Shown piece by piece: positions 6,701 to 11,455 of a stretch of 11,455 bases of DNA. Source of the stretch: Sedimenticola sp. (GTDB taxonomy: Bacteria; Pseudomonadota; Gammaproteobacteria; Chromatiales; Chromatiaceae). The position numbers and the translations under genes were made by a program. Position 1 is the first letter of the stretch. Every line of letters begins with the position of its first letter. Below the pieces are notes generated by a model, which saw only the letters and a program-made list of their open reading frames with translations, did not search any database and was not told the DNA's origin. The DNA is taken from the NCBI GenBank assembly GCA_027038775.1, contig JALWGP010000193.1:1-11455 (forward strand), read 5' to 3'.

Positions 6701-6729
6701 TCGACCATCGGTTCCGTGTAAACTAACAT
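6701..6729 (+). promoter_or_regulatory. Possible weak sigma-70 promoter of hemH
   Basis: TCGACC (6701-6706) and TAACAT (6724-6729) each match four of six consensus bases and are separated by exactly 17 bases. The start would lie about 55 bases before the hemH ATG. It overlaps possible longer forms of the Nudix gene. It is the only hemH promoter candidate I see between 6685 and 6792; support is weak. Confidence 0.25.
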
Positions 6730-6792
6730 TCTCCTTCACCTGCTGAAACCGTCCATGGCGCATCCGCCCTGCCACCCCGGGAGCCCCGCCAC

Positions 6793-7788
6793 ATGAGCGG
6801 CACAGACACCCTGCCCGCCGCCGGCCTGCTGCTGGTGAACCTGGGCACGCCCGACTCGCCCGCGCCCGCCGACGTGCGACGCTACCTGGCGGAGTTCCTG
6901 TGGGACCCGCGGGTGGTGGAGACGCCGCGCTGGCTCTGGTGGCCCCTGCTCCACGGCATCATCCTCAACACCCGGCCGCGCCGTTCCGCCGAGGCCTACG
7001 CCAGGATCTGGACCGAGACCGGCTCGCCCCTGCTGCTCCACACCCGGCGGCAGGCCGAGGCACTCCAGGCACGGCTGGGCGAGCAGGTGAAGGTGGTGCC
7101 CGCCATGCGCTACGGCAACCCCTCCATCGCCGCCGGGCTACGGGAGTTGCGCGAGGCGGGCTGTGAGCGGATCCTGGTGCTTCCCCTCTATCCCCAGTAC
7201 TCGGCCACCACCACCGCCTCCACCTTCGACGCGGTGACGGAAGAGCTGCGCCGCTGGCGCCGGGTTCCCGAGCTGCGCTTCATCGGCCAGTACCACTCGG
7301 AACCCGGCTACATCGCCGCCCTGGCCGCCAGCATCCGGGAATACCAGCAGGAGAACGGGACGCCGGAGAAGCTGATTCTCTCCTTCCACGGCATCCCGCA
7401 ACGCTACGCCGAAGCGGGCGATCCCTACCCCCGCCAATGCGAGCGCACCGCCCGCCTGCTGGCCGAGGCCCTGGGGCTGGAAGAAGGCCGGTGGCAGCTC
7501 ACCTACCAGTCGCGCATGGGACGCGAGCCCTGGCTGCAACCCTATACCAGCGCCACGCTGGAAGCGCTGGCCCGGGAGGGCGTGCGCCACGTGCAGGTGC
7601 TCTGTCCCGGCTTCGCCGCCGACTGCCTCGAGACCCTGGAGGAGATCGCCATAGAGAACCGCGACATCTTCCTGGCCCACGGCGGGGAGCGCTACGGCTA
7701 CATCCCCTGCCTCAACGACCGGCCGGACCACGTCGAGGCCCTGGCCGCCATCGCCCGAAGCCACCTGGGAGGCTGGATCCATGAGTGA
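6793..7788 (+). CDS. hemH: Ferrochelatase
   Basis: Inserts ferrous iron into protoporphyrin IX, the last step of protoheme synthesis. The protein is 331 residues, normal for bacterial ferrochelatase (E. coli 320). It opens with the family motif LLLVNLGTPDSP at about 11-22. The catalytic histidine is H199 in LSFHGIPQRY, and the acidic partner is E280 in ADCLETLEEI, matching the known metal-site pair. FLWDPRVV and PLYPQYSATTTASTFD are also diagnostic. A Shine-Dalgarno GGGAG lies about 10 bases before the ATG. The stop overlaps the following DUF971 gene by 8 bases, so the two are cotranscribed and probably translationally coupled. No transmembrane segment is evident; it is a soluble or membrane-associated enzyme. 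Confidence 0.97.
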   Translation: MSGTDTLPAAGLLLVNLGTPDSPAPADVRRYLAEFLWDPRVVETPRWLWWPLLHGIILNTRPRRSAEAYARIWTETGSPLLLHTRRQAEALQARLGEQVKVVPAMRYGNPSIAAGLRELREAGCERILVLPLYPQYSATTTASTFDAVTEELRRWRRVPELRFIGQYHSEPGYIAALAASIREYQQENGTPEKLILSFHGIPQRYAEAGDPYPRQCERTARLLAEALGLEEGRWQLTYQSRMGREPWLQPYTSATLEALAREGVRHVQVLCPGFAADCLETLEEIAIENRDIFLAHGGERYGYIPCLNDRPDHVEALAAIARSHLGGWIHE

Positions 7789-8155
7789 CACCCCGCGCCC
7801 CACCGACATCATCCTCCACAGGAAATCCCACACCCTGGAGATCGCCTTCGACGACGGCAGCCGCTTCACCTACCCCGCCGAGCTGCTGCGCGTCTATTCT
7901 CCCTCCGCCGAGGTGCGCGGCCACTTCGGCAAGGGAGCCAAACTGCAGCTGGACAAGCAGGACGTGAACATCACCGACATCAAGCCGGTGGGCCAGTATG
8001 CCATCAAGATCTTCTTCGACGATGGCCACGACTCCGGGCTCTACGACTGGGGCTACCTGTACGACCTGGGACGCAAGCAGGCGATCTACTGGACCGACTA
8101 CCTCGACCGGCTGCAGCAGGCGGGACACGAGCGCAAGCCGCCTTCGTGGAAATAG
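7781..8155 (+). CDS. DUF971 (GBBH-like N-terminal domain) protein
   Basis: Small cytoplasmic protein of 124 residues made of one DUF971 domain, also called gamma-butyrobetaine hydroxylase-like N-terminal. Telling stretches are LEIAFDDGSRFTYPAELLRVYSPSAEVRGH (about 19-48), VGQYAIKIFFDDGHDSGLYDWGYLYDLG (about 70-97) and a charged C-terminus. In eukaryotic hydroxylases this fold is a small zinc-binding-type appendage. The free-standing bacterial version has no established reaction, and no cysteine cluster is present here. It overlaps the end of hemH by 8 bases, so cotranscription with heme synthesis is clear. A link to iron or metal handling is only an inference from that. Directly downstream lies the REP array. 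Confidence 0.9.
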   Translation: MSDTPRPTDIILHRKSHTLEIAFDDGSRFTYPAELLRVYSPSAEVRGHFGKGAKLQLDKQDVNITDIKPVGQYAIKIFFDDGHDSGLYDWGYLYDLGRKQAIYWTDYLDRLQQAGHERKPPSWK

Positions 8156-8168
8156 GGCGCCTCGGATG

Positions 8169-8193
8169 TTCGGCCCGGGGGCGGGCCTCCTAC
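8169..8193 (-). repeat. REP element, GGCCCG stem, copy 1
   Basis: Minus-strand reading: GTAGGA head, stem GGCCCG / CGGGCC around a CCCC loop, GAA tail. It lies 14 bases after the DUF971 stop. Confidence 0.8.
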
Positions 8194-8216
8194 TATTTCC
8201 TCGTGGATCCCCGGCC

Positions 8217-8242
8217 GTAGGAGCGGCGCCCCCGCCGCGAAC
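8217..8242 (+). repeat. REP element, GCGGCG stem, copy 1
   Basis: GTAGGA head, stem GCGGCG / CGCCGC around a CCCC loop, GAAC tail. The 26 bases are identical to the copy at 8298-8323. Confidence 0.85.
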
Positions 8243-8251
8243 CGTTCGAAA

Positions 8252-8275
8252 TTCGGCCCGGGGCGGGCCTCCTGC
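8252..8275 (-). repeat. REP element, GGCCCG stem, copy 2 (variant)
   Basis: Same stem as the other minus-facing copies. The head is GCAGGA instead of GTAGGA and the loop is CCC, one C shorter. The stem itself is intact. Confidence 0.8.
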
Positions 8276-8297
8276 CATTTCGTCGTGGACCCCGGCC

Positions 8298-8323
8298 GTA
8301 GGAGCGGCGCCCCCGCCGCGAAC
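8298..8323 (+). repeat. REP element, GCGGCG stem, copy 2
   Basis: Identical in all 26 bases to the copy at 8217-8242. The flanking bases differ slightly (CCATTCG here, CCGTTCG in the first), so the two units are near-identical duplicates. Confidence 0.85.
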
Positions 8324-8332
8324 CATTCGAAA

Positions 8333-8357
8333 TTCGGCCCGGGGGCGGGCCTCCTAC
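8333..8357 (-). repeat. REP element, GGCCCG stem, copy 3, overlaps a stop codon
   Basis: Full GTAGGA head, CCCC loop and intact stem. The TAG inside the GTAG head (complement of 8354-8356) is the stop codon of the CinA-N-like gene, so the repeat abuts and defines the end of that protein. Confidence 0.85.
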
Positions 8358-9091
8358 CTGCCGCCTTCGGTCTCCCAGGGGAACCCCGCCTCTTCCAGCG
8401 CCCGCTTCAGCGCCTCGAAGGCCCGTTCCACCCGCTCCCGCGGCCCGCGGAATCCCAGCTCGACGAAATGCGCCTCGCCCCGCCGCGGCAGGCTGAAGAG
8501 CTTCACCCCCGGCCAGTCGGCGTCCAGCTCCTGCAGCAGGGGCATGAGGGCGTTCTCCGATACGCCGGGCACCCGCAGCGAGCGCTCGGCCTCCCCCTCG
8601 GCGTCGGCGTAGCGGTGCTCCAGCACCCAGCGCGCCATGGGATGGGCCATGTCGGGGAAGCCGGGCAGGAAGTGGTGCTCCCGGATGGAGAACCCGGGCA
8701 CCTGGTTCACCGGGTTGGGGATCAGTTCCGCTCCTTCCGGCAGGTCGGCCATGCGCACCCGGTGGGGCCGGGCCGCCTCGCCGAAGCGTTCCACGATGAG
8801 CGCCTCCGCCCCGGGATGGCGCACCAGGGGCACGCCGGCCGCCTCGGCGGCACACTGCCGGGTGTGGTCGTCGGGGGTGGCGCCGATGCCGCCACAGGAG
8901 AAGACCGGCAGTCCCTCCTCCATGGTCTGCCGCAGGCGGGCGGTGAGCCGCACGGGATCGTCCGGCAGGATCTGCAGCCAGTGGAGCGCGTGGCCATGTT
9001 CCGCCAGCAGCCCGCGGAAGAAGTCGAAGTGGCGGTCGCGCCGGCGCCCGCTGAGGATCTCGTCGCCGACGACGATGAGTCCGAACCTCAT
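8354..9091 (-). CDS. CinA N-domain (molybdopterin-binding fold) protein
   Basis: Protein of 245 residues with a MoaB/Mog-type fold of the CinA N-terminal family. Visible motifs are VGDEILSG (8-15) and the phosphate-binding loop CGGIGATPDDHT (66-77), the family's usual GGIGPTPDD. NQVPGFSI and FLPGFPDMA follow at about 129-149. Full CinA has an extra C-terminal NMN deamidase domain; it is absent here, so this is the short stand-alone form. Members act on pterin- or ADP-ribose-type substrates; the precise reaction is unknown. A domain of about 80 residues follows the core, with the pattern SLPRRGEAHFVELGFRG. The ATG overlaps the stop of the upstream thioredoxin-fold gene by 4 bases (ATGA). The TAG stop lies inside a REP element. 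The gene is convergent with DUF971. Confidence 0.88.
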   Translation of the reverse strand: MRFGLIVVGDEILSGRRRDRHFDFFRGLLAEHGHALHWLQILPDDPVRLTARLRQTMEEGLPVFSCGGIGATPDDHTRQCAAEAAGVPLVRHPGAEALIVERFGEAARPHRVRMADLPEGAELIPNPVNQVPGFSIREHHFLPGFPDMAHPMARWVLEHRYADAEGEAERSLRVPGVSENALMPLLQELDADWPGVKLFSLPRRGEAHFVELGFRGPRERVERAFEALKRALEEAGFPWETEGGR

Positions 9092-9519
9092 GACGGCGTA
9101 CCCCTCAGCTTCGCCACCGCCTCGCGAATCGCCTCGGAGAGGTAGTAGAAGTACATCTCCATGGTGTTGATGCCCACCATTTTCTCTGCCAGCTCACGGC
9201 CGTCGGCGTCCAGGAACAGCAGGGTCGGGGTGACGTAGACGCCGTACCCGTGGGCGAAATCGGCGGCGGAAACCCGCCTGCCGGAGAAATCGACCACCAT
9301 CTCACCCTCGTCGATGTAGAGCTCGCCCAGCAGGATCTCGCCGGCGAAGTCCTTCGCCTTGATCATGGGAAAGATGATCTCCTCCTTGATCCTGTGGCAG
9401 TAGGGGCAGTCGTACTGGGAGACCAGCACCACCAGCACGCGCCGCTCACGGCGTGCCGTGGCGCCGGCCTTGCGGAAATCGTCGAAGCGTCGGAGGTCGG
9501 TCACATCGGTCTCGATCAA
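9088..9519 (-). CDS. Thioredoxin-fold protein with CPYC active site
   Basis: Thioredoxin-like protein of 143 residues. The redox motif CPYC is at 38-41 in VSQYDCPYCHRIKEE, and the cis-proline loop YVTPTLLFLD places P98. Both are intact, so it should be a working thiol-disulfide oxidoreductase. CPYC is more like glutaredoxin or DsbC/DsbG-type sites than classical CGPC. No signal peptide is visible, unlike most SoxW-like or DsbC-like relatives, so it appears cytoplasmic. The start is uncertain. No ATG exists before the motif, an in-frame TAG lies 7 codons upstream, and the candidates are TTG (9517-9519) or GTG at codon 6. Its stop overlaps the CinA-N-like gene by 4 bases, suggesting coupled function. 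A -10 candidate lies at 9535-9540. Confidence 0.82.
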   Translation of the reverse strand: MIETDVTDLRRFDDFRKAGATARRERRVLVVLVSQYDCPYCHRIKEEIIFPMIKAKDFAGEILLGELYIDEGEMVVDFSGRRVSAADFAHGYGVYVTPTLLFLDADGRELAEKMVGINTMEMYFYYLSEAIREAVAKLRGTPS

Positions 9520-9534
9520 CGGGCCAGGCGTCCT

Positions 9535-9540
9535 ATTCTA
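9535..9540 (-). promoter_or_regulatory. -10 candidate for the thioredoxin-CinA pair
   Basis: TAGAAT on the minus strand, five of six matches to TATAAT. It puts the start near 9528, about 10 bases before the TTG start. No matching -35 hexamer was found. Confidence 0.3.
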
Positions 9541-9561
9541 AACTCCCACGCGGCAACTTTT

Positions 9562-9570
9562 TGCTACCAT
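9562..9570 (+). promoter_or_regulatory. Extended -10 candidate of the yciB operon
   Basis: TGCTACCAT: TGn followed by TACCAT, four of six matches, preceded by a T-rich run. Transcription would start near 9577, about 33 bases before the yciB ATG. No clear Shine-Dalgarno precedes that ATG. It sits back to back with the thioredoxin-gene -10, 21 bases away. Confidence 0.4.
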
Positions 9571-9609
9571 TGCGGTCAACAACGAAACATTCCCCCGGCT
9601 TCTCATCTC

Positions 9610-10149
9610 ATGAAGATCCTCGCCGACCTCTTTCCGGTCATCCTTTTCTTTGTCGCCTACAAGCTCGCCGGAATCTACATGGCCACCGCGGCGGCCATCG
9701 GTGCTTCCATCGTGCAAGTGGGCTGGAACCGCTGGCGCCACGGCCGGGTGGAGACCATGCACTGGGTGACGCTGGGGCTGATCCTCTTCTTCGGCGGCCT
9801 GACGCTGCTGCTGCGCGACCCGGTCTTCATCAAGTGGAAGCCCACGGTGGTCAACTGGCTCTTCGCCGCCGCCTTCCTGGGCTCGGCGCTCTTCATGGAG
9901 CGCAGCCTGCTGCAACGCATGATGGATCATGCCGTGACTCTGCCCGATGCGGTCTGGAAACGCCTGAACCTGGCCTGGGTGAGCTTCTTCCTCTTCATCG
10001 GCGTAGCCAATCTCTACGTGGCCTACAACTTCTCCGAGGAGGTCTGGGTGGACTTCAAGCTCTTCGGCATGATGGGCCTTACCCTGCTGTTCCTCGTCGC
10101 CCAGGGCTTCTACCTCTCCCGTTACATCCAACTCAACGAGGAAAGCTGA
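9610..10149 (+). CDS. yciB: YciB (septation protein A) inner-membrane protein
   Basis: Polytopic inner-membrane protein of 179 residues, the same size as E. coli YciB (formerly IspA/IspZ). It has about five hydrophobic segments, near residues 5-20, 22-37, 53-67, 82-95 and 120-140, with another near 150-168. It opens with the family's hallmark MKILADLFPVILFFVAYKLAGIYMATA. Other conserved family stretches are FGGLTLLLRDPVFIKWKPTVVNWLFA and YVAYNFSEEVWVDFKLFG. YciB is linked to cell-envelope synthesis and septation, but its biochemical role is not settled. The stop is immediately followed by the yciI ATG with no gap, giving the usual yciB-yciI pair. The reading frame is open further upstream; ATG 9610 is chosen because the conserved family N-terminus begins there. 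Confidence 0.96.
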   Translation: MKILADLFPVILFFVAYKLAGIYMATAAAIGASIVQVGWNRWRHGRVETMHWVTLGLILFFGGLTLLLRDPVFIKWKPTVVNWLFAAAFLGSALFMERSLLQRMMDHAVTLPDAVWKRLNLAWVSFFLFIGVANLYVAYNFSEEVWVDFKLFGMMGLTLLFLVAQGFYLSRYIQLNEES

Positions 10150-10452
10150 ATGCTCTACTGCATCATCGGCACCGACGGCACCGACACCCTCGAAAAACGT
10201 GTCCAGGCGCGCCCCGCCCACCTGGAGAGGCTGAAGCAGCTCCAGGCCGAAGGCAGGCTGGTGCTTGCCGGCCCCTTTCCCGCCGTGGACGCGGAAGACC
10301 CGGGCAGCGCCGGCTTCACCGGCAGCCTCATCGTGGCCGAGTTCGAAAGCCTGGAACAGGCCCAGGAGTGGGCCGCGGCCGACCCCTACATATCCGCCGG
10401 CGTCTACGAACGCATCTCCGTCAAACCATTCAGGAAAGTACTGCCATCATGA
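10150..10452 (+). CDS. yciI: YciI-like (YCII domain) protein
   Basis: Small soluble protein of 100 residues with the ferredoxin-like YCII fold. Features are [10 protein letters not shown] at the start, the conserved H24 in [17 protein letters not shown] (37-45), GSLIVAEF (58-65) and the ADPY motif (77-80). The His and Asp positions match the putative active-site pair of the family, whose reaction is not established. The ATG directly abuts the yciB stop and has the Shine-Dalgarno GAGGAAA within the end of yciB. Its stop overlaps the next gene's ATG by 4 bases (ATGA), so yciB, yciI and the isomerase form one coupled operon. It is longer at its C-terminus than nothing unusual: the length is normal for the family. 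Confidence 0.94.
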   Translation: MLYCIIGTDGTDTLEKRVQARPAHLERLKQLQAEGRLVLAGPFPAVDAEDPGSAGFTGSLIVAEFESLEQAQEWAAADPYISAGVYERISVKPFRKVLPS

Positions 10453-11303
10453 ACATGCAAAGGAAGTCTCTCATCGCCATCGGCGTCAGCCTGCTCTCCG
10501 CCACCCTCGCTCTCCATCCGGCCGTTGCCGGAGAAGAGAAGCCGGCAGCATCCATGGAGCCCCTGGTCCTGGTGAACATCAACGGCCAGGACATCAACAA
10601 CATGGAGGTGCTGGCCTTCAACGCCCTCCAGGGCCAGCCGCCGGCCAACACCCGGGAGGCTCAGATCAAACTGCTGAACCAGTTGATCAACACCACGCTC
10701 ATCGCCCAGGAGGGGGAGAAGGCGGGGCTGCCCGAGAAGCCCAACGTGAAGGCGGCACTCAACATGGCGCGGGTCCAGGTGTTGGCCGAGGCCCAGATCA
10801 ACGACTACCTCACCGCCCACCCGGTGACCGACGGGGAGATCGAGGCCGCCTACCAGAAGCGCTACAGCGGTGACAACCTGAACGAGTACAAGGTGCGCCA
10901 CATCCTGGTGCAGAAGAAGGAAGAGGCCGAGGAGATCATCGGCCTGCTGGACAAGGGCAAGGGCGACTTCGCCGAGCTGGCCAAGGCAAGATCACTGGAT
11001 GCGAGCAAGGAGAACGGTGGTGAGCTGGGCTGGATCGGCCGCCACCAGGTGGTGCAGCCTTTCGGTGACGCCATGGTGAAGCTCGGGAAGGGCCAGTACA
11101 CCAAGGAGCCGGTGAAGAGCCAGTTCGGCTGGCACGTGATCCTGGTGGACGACGTGCGCAAGCAGGAGGCGCCGCCGCTGGAAGAGGTGAAGGCACAGCT
11201 CACCACGGAACTGCGCCAGAAGAAGCTGGCGGAGTACATCACGGGCCTGCGCAAGAAGGCGAAGATCGAGGTTCCCGGGAAGAAAACAGCCAACGGCGGC
11301 TGA
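10449..11303 (+). CDS. Periplasmic parvulin-type peptidyl-prolyl isomerase (PpiC/SurA-like)
   Basis: Secreted prolyl cis-trans isomerase or chaperone of 284 residues, probably assisting folding of envelope proteins. A signal peptide covers about 1-27 (ends HPAVA, then GEE), with no lipobox cysteine. A helical SurA-N-like region spans about 35-125 ([13 protein letters not shown], then [18 protein letters not shown]). The parvulin domain lies at about 146-236: VRHILV (149-154, H151), a glycine-rich GGELGWI (190-196) and [11 protein letters not shown] (225-235). The key histidines are present. A charged helical tail follows. Family members often have one or two rotamase domains; here there is one. 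The ATG overlaps the yciI stop by 4 bases; an in-frame ATG at codon 3 is the alternative start. It is the last gene of the operon, followed by a GC-rich hairpin. Confidence 0.93.
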   Translation: MNMQRKSLIAIGVSLLSATLALHPAVAGEEKPAASMEPLVLVNINGQDINNMEVLAFNALQGQPPANTREAQIKLLNQLINTTLIAQEGEKAGLPEKPNVKAALNMARVQVLAEAQINDYLTAHPVTDGEIEAAYQKRYSGDNLNEYKVRHILVQKKEEAEEIIGLLDKGKGDFAELAKARSLDASKENGGELGWIGRHQVVQPFGDAMVKLGKGQYTKEPVKSQFGWHVILVDDVRKQEAPPLEEVKAQLTTELRQKKLAEYITGLRKKAKIEVPGKKTANGG

Positions 11304-11314
11304 AAGCCCTCGTT

Positions 11315-11343
11315 GCCGGGGCGGCCGCTCCGCGCCCCCCGGC
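11315..11343. terminator. GC hairpin after the yciB-yciI-isomerase operon
   Basis: GCCGGGG (11315-11321) pairs with CCCCGGC (11337-11343) around a GC-rich loop. It lies 12 bases after the isomerase stop and 9 bases before the convergent gene's stop. There is no T-run on either strand, so it would be a weak or factor-assisted bidirectional terminator at best. Confidence 0.35.
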
Positions 11344-11351
11344 CTGAGCCG

Positions 11352-11455
11352 CTATTCCTCGTCCTTCTTCTTGCGGCCGATGGTGTGCAGCGGCACCACC
11401 TCGGCAGCCGGCCTCTCGTCGGCGTAGTAGGGCTTCTCGCGCACGGCACCGGCAG
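11352..11455 (-). CDS. Unrecognised gene, C-terminal 33 residues only
   Basis: A minus-strand frame enters from the right edge and ends at TAG (complement of 11352-11354). The visible tail contains REKPYYADERPAAEVVPLH, then TIGRKKKDEE. It is proline- and charge-rich with a lysine/acidic end, which suggests a soluble or cytoplasmically exposed tail. I do not recognise the family. Support comes from GC-rich codon use and from the gene being convergent with the operon before it, separated by a hairpin. The rest of the gene lies outside the window. Confidence 0.6.
   Translation of the reverse strand, partial: AGAVREKPYYADERPAAEVVPLHTIGRKKKDEE

Larger units (their letters stand above)
8169..8357. 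repeat. Array of five GTAG-headed REP palindromes
   Basis: A tandem unit of about 82 bases begins at 8169 and 8252, with a partial third at 8333. Each full unit has two palindromes in opposite orientation, as in the BIMEs of other proteobacteria. On its own strand each element starts GTAGGA (one copy GCAGGA), has a 6-bp stem with a loop of C residues, and ends in GAA. The plus-facing copies have stem GCGGCG/CGCCGC; the minus-facing copies have GGCCCG/CGGGCC. GTAG heads are the hallmark of REPs mobilised by RAYT (TnpA-REP) transposases; no such gene is in the window. The array fills the gap between two convergent genes and could fold in RNA to stop transcription from both sides. Confidence 0.88.

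Noticed and set aside
8169..8357. CRISPR array
   Set aside because: The repeats are palindromes in alternating orientation, the unit is about 82 bases, the spacers are near-identical to each other and no cas gene is present. This is a REP/BIME array.
9453..10448. Long plus-strand frame running into the isomerase from upstream
   Set aside because: It covers yciB and yciI in a different frame with arginine/proline-rich shadow composition. The isomerase signal peptide begins at 10449.
10862..11449. Long minus-strand frame at the right edge
   Set aside because: Serine/arginine-rich antisense shadow of the isomerase. The real minus-strand gene at the edge is in another frame and ends at 11352.

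Overview
The window is GC-rich chromosomal DNA with compact operons, probably from an environmental gammaproteobacterium, perhaps of the Chromatiales/Ectothiorhodospiraceae type. That placement is an inference from gene content (TolC, YciB-YciI, DUF971 beside ferrochelatase, PEP-CTERM protein, GTAG-type REP sequences) and could not be checked by search. No mobile element, tRNA, rRNA or CRISPR array was seen. Most genes are housekeeping or envelope genes. The less ordinary parts are a PEP-CTERM gene behind a sigma-54-type promoter, and a REP array that covers the end of a gene.

Layout, left to right. Positions 1-2868 (minus strand): an M23 peptidase-like protein, a TolC-family outer-membrane channel and chorismate synthase (cut by the window edge). 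Their stop and start codons overlap (ATGA, then TGATG), so they form one coupled operon. Divergent from it at 2935-4746 is an MsbA-type ABC exporter. The two directions appear to be driven by two extended -10 elements only 5 bp apart. Positions 4747-5797 are visibly poorer in G+C and hold one minus-strand gene for a secreted, discoidin-like PEP-CTERM protein. It has a close match to a -24/-12 promoter, as expected for an exosortase/extracellular polysaccharide regulon.

Positions 5798-8155 hold pterin carbinolamine dehydratase (phhB, plus), a zinc-ribbon Nudix hydrolase (minus), ferrochelatase (hemH, plus) and an overlapping DUF971 gene. Positions 8169-8357 hold a tandem array of short GTAG-headed palindromes between two convergent genes. 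The outermost copy supplies the stop codon of the minus-strand gene. Positions 8354-9519 (minus) encode a thioredoxin-fold protein and a CinA-N-like molybdopterin-binding-fold protein, coupled by ATGA.

Positions 9610-11303 (plus) form the operon yciB-yciI-parvulin: a membrane septation-type protein, a YCII-fold protein and a secreted SurA/PpiC-like isomerase. The last 104 bases hold the C-terminus of an unrecognised minus-strand gene.

How the genes work together: several products act in the envelope (M23 protein, TolC, ABC exporter, YciB, periplasmic isomerase, PEP-CTERM protein). The others serve aromatic, pterin and heme metabolism. No exosortase, HlyD-type adaptor, phenylalanine hydroxylase or REP transposase lies in the window, so any partnership with those is inference.
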